A DNA stretch of 10,535 nucleotides from an uncultured Christensenellaceae bacterium (GTDB lineage Bacteria; Bacillota; Clostridia; Christensenellales; Christensenellaceae). Below, piece by piece: positions 7,029-10,535 of the stretch. Location: positions 1 to 10,535 of the forward strand of contig CAKSBK010000015.1 in NCBI GenBank assembly GCA_934438035.1. Direction: 5' to 3'. Under the pieces are notes generated by a model that made no database searches, was not told where the DNA came from, and was given only the letters and a program-made list of their open reading frames with translations. The position numbers and the translations under genes were made by a program. How positions within the stretch are numbered: the first letter of the stretch is position 1; each line of letters opens with the position of its first letter.

Positions 7029-7061
7029 TGGTATGACCATTTTTGAAGAGCGGTCATACGG
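7029..7061. promoter_or_regulatory. FadR/PdhR-like operator with an inverted partial second copy
   Basis: TGGTATGACCA (7029-7039) fits the TGGT-N3-ACCA palindrome bound by FCD-type GntR repressors such as FadR and PdhR. Thirteen bases after its core, GGTCATAC (7052-7059) repeats GTATGACC (7031-7038) in inverted orientation, a second weaker site. The first site sits at the predicted transcription start, so a bound regulator would block initiation. Binding by the adjacent regulator is inference from family specificity and position. Confidence 0.68.
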
Positions 7062-7077
7062 CAAAAAATGTCTTAAA

Positions 7078-7095
7078 CACTGCGAAAGCGCAGTG
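7078..7095 (+). other. 5'-UTR hairpin upstream of the dehydrogenase gene
   Basis: CACTGCG (7078-7084) and CGCAGTG (7089-7095) form a perfect 7-bp stem with a four-base AAAG loop in the leader RNA, 41 bases before the ATG. An A-rich stretch follows instead of a U-run, so it is not a terminator. A role in mRNA stability is inference. Confidence 0.5.
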
Positions 7096-7136
7096 AGAAT
7101 AAAAGTAAAATCATAATAGCTGGGAGGCTAATCAAA

Positions 7137-8501
7137 ATGGAAACACAAGAAATGATCAACGGTCTTGTTGCTCGTTCAAGAGCGGCGCAGAAGGTAGTGG
7201 AGAACTATACGCAAGAGCAGGTTGACGACATAGCAAAGATGTTTGCAAAAGTCGTTTTCGACAATGCAGAAGAGCTTGCGAAGATGGCCGCTGAAGAGTC
7301 CAGAATGGGCGTTTATGAGGACAAGGTTGCTAAGTGCAAGGGTAAGTCCAGAATAATTTGGAATTCTCTTAAGGGCAAGAAGTCTGTAGGTATCATAAAC
7401 CGCATTCCCGAGGACGGCATTATCGAAGTAGCTAAGCCCATGGGCGTTGTTTGCGCGGCTACCCCCTGCACAAACCCCATCGTTACCCCCATGTGCAACG
7501 CAATGTTTGCTATTAAGGGCAGAAACACAATAATCATCAGCCCCCATCCCCGCAGCAAGAAGTGCACGGCAAGACTTGCGGAGCTTTACTATGCAGAGCT
7601 TGACAAGATGGGCGTTCCGAGAGATATATTCCTTTATATTGAGCAGCCTACAATCGAAGCTTCCGCTCTTCTTATGAAGACTGCGGACGTTGTTCTTGCA
7701 ACAGGCGGCCCCGGAATGGTTAAATCCGCTTATTCCTCCGGCAAGCCCTGCTACGGCGTAGGTTCCGGCAACGTTCAGGGTATTTTCGACGACGACGTTG
7801 ACATTCCCGAGGCGGTTACAAAGGTAGTTGCTTCCAGAACGTTTGATAACGGCATCATCTGCTCCGGCGACCAGACGATAATCGCTCCCGCTTCCAAGTA
7901 TGACGAGATCATCGCAGAGTTTGAGAAGCAGGGCGCAGTATACTATGACGACAAGGCTACCGTAGACAAGTTCAGAGACGTTATCTTCCCCGGCGGTGAG
8001 ATGAATAAGGACCTTGTAGGTCAGTCCGTTAAGAAGGTTGCAGACGCTGCAGGCGTAACGATTCCCGAGGGAACGAAGCTCATTATCCTTGCTCCCGCAG
8101 AGTACGGCGATAAGGACTATTTCTCCAAGGAGAAGATGTGCCCCGTTATGACCGCTTACAAGTACGACAATTGGGAAGAGGCTGTAGCTATAGCTAAAGC
8201 AAACCTTGAATATTTCGGCGCAGGCCACTCCTGCTCCATTCAGTCCAACAACGAGGCTCATATCGAGTATGCGGGCGAAGTTCTCCCCGTTTCCAGAGTT
8301 CTTATCAACCAGTCCTGCGCAAGCCAGAACGGCGGTGCATTCTGCAACGCGCTTTCTCCTACGACGACGCTCGGCTGCGGCTCTTGGGGCAACAACTCCA
8401 TTTCCGAGAACCTCACTTATTATCATCTGTTCAATAAGTCGAGAATCGCTTTCACAAAGCCCGGCGCTACTCAGCCCTCCGACGAAGAGATCTGGGGTTA
8501 A
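7137..8501 (+). CDS. CoA-acylating aldehyde dehydrogenase, succinate-semialdehyde dehydrogenase type
   Basis: This 454-residue enzyme interconverts an acyl-CoA and its aldehyde with NAD(P)H. It aligns closely, from memory, with C. kluyveri SucD (succinyl-CoA to succinate semialdehyde): VYEDKVAKC at 59-67, TNPIVTPMCNAM at 112-123, AIKGRNTIII at 125-134, DNGIICSGDQ at 237-246 with catalytic Cys242, KEKMCPV at 331-337, the glycine-rich end TTTLGCGSWG at 409-418, and the C-terminus EEIWG. No alcohol dehydrogenase domain is present. Pocket loops differ from SucD: VNQPATTAGGSF is INQSCASQNGGAF here, and GPGNSQ is GSGNVQ. Succinyl-CoA is therefore likely but not certain; sulfoacetaldehyde dehydrogenases of the acylating type are a real alternative. 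It is the first gene of the operon, behind a regulated promoter and a strong GGGAGG. Confidence 0.88.
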   Translation: METQEMINGLVARSRAAQKVVENYTQEQVDDIAKMFAKVVFDNAEELAKMAAEESRMGVYEDKVAKCKGKSRIIWNSLKGKKSVGIINRIPEDGIIEVAKPMGVVCAATPCTNPIVTPMCNAMFAIKGRNTIIISPHPRSKKCTARLAELYYAELDKMGVPRDIFLYIEQPTIEASALLMKTADVVLATGGPGMVKSAYSSGKPCYGVGSGNVQGIFDDDVDIPEAVTKVVASRTFDNGIICSGDQTIIAPASKYDEIIAEFEKQGAVYYDDKATVDKFRDVIFPGGEMNKDLVGQSVKKVADAAGVTIPEGTKLIILAPAEYGDKDYFSKEKMCPVMTAYKYDNWEEAVAIAKANLEYFGAGHSCSIQSNNEAHIEYAGEVLPVSRVLINQSCASQNGGAFCNALSPTTTLGCGSWGNNSISENLTYYHLFNKSRIAFTKPGATQPSDEEIWG

Positions 8502-8521
8502 TCACAAGCAAAACATGCATA

Positions 8522-8551
8522 TATTCCCGCATTTTTACCAATGCGGGAATA
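8522..8551 (+). other. strong intercistronic hairpin without U-tract
   Basis: TATTCCCGCATT (8522-8533) and AATGCGGGAATA (8540-8551) form a perfect 12-bp stem with loop TTTACC. It lies 20 bases after the dehydrogenase stop and 37 bases before the ligase beta ATG. No run of T follows, so the downstream genes are probably still transcribed. It most likely protects the 3' end of the dehydrogenase message or marks a processing site, setting different levels for dehydrogenase and ligase (inference). Confidence 0.6.
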
Positions 8552-8588
8552 CTGCGATTATATGATTTAAAAACGAAAGGATTCAAAA

Positions 8589-9758
8589 ATGAAATTACTT
8601 GAGTATCAGGCAAGATCTATATTTGAAAAATTCGAGATACCTGTAATGAACGGCGTCGTTATAGACAGCCTTGACGGTATTCCGGAGAAAATTGCCGCAG
8701 CTAATCTCACCTATCCCGTTGTTATTAAGGTTCAGGTACAGATAGGCGGAAGAGGTAAGGCGGGCGGCGTTAAATTCGCAAACAACGCTGAAGAGGCGGT
8801 TGAAATCGCAAAGCAGCTTTATCATATGAATGTCAGAGGCTTTATTGCAAACCAGCTTCTCGTGGTTGAAAAGGCTTCCGTTGCAAAAGAGTGGTATATG
8901 TCAATAATGCTTGACAGAAACACAAAGTGCCCGCTTCTCATCTTCTCTCCCTGCGGCGGTATGGAGATCGAGCAGGTTGCAAAGGAGACTCCCGAAAAGG
9001 TTGCAAAGGTTGCTATCGACCCCTTAAGAGGCGTTCAGGATTACACGATAAGATACATGATGTCTTCAACCGGCATGGATATAAACGGTGAGGATAAGAA
9101 ATATATAGGTCAGCTTACGGAAATGGTTAAGAAGCTCTACAAGGCGTTCTTTGATTATAACACCATGCTCGTTGAGATTAACCCCGTAGGCGTTACCGAC
9201 GACGATACAATATTAGCGCTTGACGGCAAGGTTGAAATTGACGACAACGCAATGCAGATAGGCAAGCTCCCCGACATCGTCGCTTTCAGAGATCAGATTC
9301 AGGAGGACGAAAGAGTTATAGACGCTCGTAAGTTCGGCTTCCACTTCATTCCGATTGACGAACAGGGCACCGTAGGCATCATGTCTAACGGCTCCGGAAT
9401 GATGATGAGCTGCCTTGACCTCATCACTAAGAGAGGCATGGTAGTAGGCGAGGGTCTTGACCAGGGCGGCGGCGCCGTTGCCGAGAAGCTCTGCGAGGGC
9501 GTTAAGATAATGTTCAGAAACCCCAACATCAAGGTATTGCTCGTTTACATTTTCGGCGGTATTACAAGATGCGACGAGGTTTGCTCCGGTATTAAGATGG
9601 CTTTAGATCAGCTTCCGGCTGACAAGAGAGTCGTAGTTCGTATAGAGGGAACCAACAAAGACATCGCTATGCAGACAATCGAGACGATGAAAGACAGAGT
9701 AACCGCTGTTGATAACGTTCCCGAAGCAGTTGAAGTTCTCTGGAAGCTTCACGAATAA
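8589..9758 (+). CDS. sucC: ADP-forming acyl-CoA synthetase beta subunit, succinyl-CoA synthetase family
   Basis: This 389-residue subunit has an N-terminal ATP-grasp domain (about 1-235) and a C-terminal CoA-ligase domain (about 250-385), the normal SucC layout and length. K47 and GGRGKAGGVKF at 53-63 match the nucleotide-binding lysine and loop of E. coli SucC. EINP at 196-199 and LDGK at 211-214 hold the Asn and Asp that bind magnesium. The ligase domain shows IMSNGSGMMM, GLDQGGGA and IFGGITRCD, compared with MVNGAG, FLDVGGGA and IFGGIVRCD in E. coli. With the alpha subunit it makes an acyl-CoA from acid, CoA and ATP, or ATP in reverse. AAAGGA lies seven bases before the ATG. The acid is usually succinate; the linked alpha subunit and dehydrogenase make this less certain, so the symbol reflects family rather than proven function. 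Confidence 0.85.
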   Translation: MKLLEYQARSIFEKFEIPVMNGVVIDSLDGIPEKIAAANLTYPVVIKVQVQIGGRGKAGGVKFANNAEEAVEIAKQLYHMNVRGFIANQLLVVEKASVAKEWYMSIMLDRNTKCPLLIFSPCGGMEIEQVAKETPEKVAKVAIDPLRGVQDYTIRYMMSSTGMDINGEDKKYIGQLTEMVKKLYKAFFDYNTMLVEINPVGVTDDDTILALDGKVEIDDNAMQIGKLPDIVAFRDQIQEDERVIDARKFGFHFIPIDEQGTVGIMSNGSGMMMSCLDLITKRGMVVGEGLDQGGGAVAEKLCEGVKIMFRNPNIKVLLVYIFGGITRCDEVCSGIKMALDQLPADKRVVVRIEGTNKDIAMQTIETMKDRVTAVDNVPEAVEVLWKLHE

Positions 9759-9778
9759 TACGAAAGGAACCTTAAAAC

Positions 9779-10535
9779 ATGAGTATAATAATCGATAAAA
9801 ACACAAAGCTTCTCGTACAGGGCATTACCGGCAGAGAAGGCTCGTTCCATACAAAGACCATGATAGAATACGGCACGAACGTCGTAGGCGGCGTAACTCC
9901 CGGTAAGGGCGGTCAGGAAATTTTAGGCGTTCCCGTATTTAACACCGTTAAAGAGGCGGTTGAAGCAACAGGCGCTAACGCGACTATAATCTTCGTTCCC
10001 GCTAAATTTACCCCCGCTTCCGTTATGGAGGCTCTTGACGCAGGCTTAAAGACCGTTCTTACAATTTCAGAGCATACTCCCGTTCATGAAATGATGAAGT
10101 GCTACTGGGTTGCAAGACAGAAGGGCGCAAAGCTTTACGGTCCCAACTCCTTCGGTATCATCTCTCCCGGAAAATGCAAGGCGGGCTTTATGGCTAACCG
10201 TATATTTAAAGAGGGTAATATCGGCGTTATGACTCGTTCCGCAACGAACGGTTATGAGTCCGTATACATGATGACCTGCGCAGGCATGGGTCAGTCAACC
10301 GTTGTAGGTATCGGCGGCGATATGATTCCCGGCTCTACCTTTATAGACGTTCTTCCAGACTTCCAGGCAGACCCGGAGACAAAGGCTATCGTAATGATAG
10401 GCGAAATCGGCGGCGGCGAAGAGGAGCTTGCGGCTAAATACATTAAAGAGCACGTTACAAAGCCCGTTGTTGCGCTTATTGCAGGAAAGAACGCTCCTAA
10501 GGGCAAAAACATGGGTCATGCGGGCGCTATAGTTT
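9779..10535 (+). CDS. sucD: ADP-forming acyl-CoA synthetase alpha subunit, succinyl-CoA synthetase family, 3'-truncated by window
   Basis: The first 252 residues of a subunit normally near 290 are present, and the reading frame is open to the window end. It contains a Rossmann CoA-binding domain ([12 protein letters not shown] at 13-24, [11 protein letters not shown] at 35-45) and the ligase domain with MIGEIGGG at 206-213 (E209, equivalent to the E. coli SucD Glu near the active site). MGHAGAIV follows, with H247 as the His that is phosphorylated during catalysis (H246 in E. coli). Several usually invariant residues are changed: GPNC-PG is GPNS-FG at 121-126, and SRSGTLTYE is TRSATNGYE at 152-160. 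These changes suggest an altered acid or CoA pocket. Twenty bases separate it from the beta gene, with AAAGGA before the ATG. The symbol marks family; the substrate is not proven. Confidence 0.85.
   Translation, partial: MSIIIDKNTKLLVQGITGREGSFHTKTMIEYGTNVVGGVTPGKGGQEILGVPVFNTVKEAVEATGANATIIFVPAKFTPASVMEALDAGLKTVLTISEHTPVHEMMKCYWVARQKGAKLYGPNSFGIISPGKCKAGFMANRIFKEGNIGVMTRSATNGYESVYMMTCAGMGQSTVVGIGGDMIPGSTFIDVLPDFQADPETKAIVMIGEIGGGEEELAAKYIKEHVTKPVVALIAGKNAPKGKNMGHAGAIV

Larger units (their letters stand above)
6793..7136. other. divergent regulatory gap between the regulator and the metabolic operon
   Basis: This AT-rich stretch has no convincing gene. It holds a leftward promoter for the regulator, a rightward promoter with an operator for the dehydrogenase operon, a 5'-UTR hairpin and the dehydrogenase ribosome site GGGAGG (7122-7127, nine bases before ATG). 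It also has a 10-bp palindrome TATACGTATA (6938-6947), and a weak inverted pair TGGTT / AACCA (6952-6956, 6967-6971). A second possible leftward promoter (TTGACG 6985-6980, TATAAA 6963-6958, 16-base spacer) would give the regulator a long leader. Confidence 0.7.

Noticed and set aside
7078..7095. Leader hairpin as an attenuator terminator
   Set aside because: No U-run follows and no alternative antiterminator pairing is evident.
7033..7116. A possible 27-codon leader peptide (starting MTIFEERSY) upstream of the dehydrogenase
   Set aside because: It begins inside the operator a few bases from the predicted transcript start, has no ribosome site and shows no run of regulatory codons.
7029..7136. 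Riboswitch in the dehydrogenase leader
   Set aside because: At about 110 bases, with one simple hairpin and an operator-derived repeat, it shows no known aptamer motif.
7176..8426. A 416-codon antisense reading frame under the dehydrogenase gene
   Set aside because: It mirrors the real gene and lacks its own ribosome site and recognisable domain. Its length follows from the strong codon bias of the sense strand.
1..10535. CRISPR array, prophage, transposon or attachment site
   Set aside because: I saw no regularly spaced repeats, transposase or integrase motifs, or target duplications; both tRNAs are intact and no integrase is nearby.

Overview
The window looks like chromosome from a low-to-mid GC member of the Clostridia (Bacillota). 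The evidence is the block gerM-like / rph / rdgB / ysnB-type phosphoesterase, which is also the order in Bacillus subtilis. A GerMN lipoprotein, an RqcH-type NFACT protein, strong GGAGG ribosome sites and tRNA genes with encoded CCA agree with this. I cannot name a genus.

Layout. (1) Bases 21-256, minus strand: tRNA-Arg(UCU) then tRNA-His(GUG), read from a near-perfect sigma-A promoter (TTGACA-17-TATAAT). (2) Bases 331-3074, minus strand: a housekeeping operon in the order gerM-like, rph, rdgB, ysnB-like, with very tight or overlapping junctions. (3) Bases 3206-6025, plus strand: rqcH, then two short chromate-transporter-family genes, joined by short overlaps and closed by a hairpin terminator shared with the converging gene. 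(4) Bases 6073-6792, minus strand: a FadR-type (FCD) GntR regulator. (5) A regulatory gap of about 345 bp with divergent promoters and a FadR/PdhR-like operator (TGGTATGACCA) at the expected start of the rightward transcript. (6) Bases 7137-10535, plus strand: a CoA-acylating aldehyde dehydrogenase of the Clostridium kluyveri SucD type, then the beta and alpha subunits of an ADP-forming acyl-CoA synthetase of the succinyl-CoA synthetase family. The alpha gene runs off the window.

How it works together. Blocks 4-6 form one regulated metabolic module. The two-subunit ligase would interconvert a carboxylate and its CoA ester, and the dehydrogenase would interconvert the CoA ester and an aldehyde. 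The default reading is succinate / succinyl-CoA / succinate semialdehyde. However, several residues usually invariant near the ligase active site are changed in the alpha subunit, and the dehydrogenase pocket loops differ from C. kluyveri SucD. A different acid, for example a hydroxy- or sulfo-carboxylate such as sulfoacetate, therefore remains open. Codon use in this module (AAG and C-ending codons preferred) differs from the left half of the window and suggests high expression. This module is the most interesting part of the window. The rest is ordinary housekeeping with some informative details.
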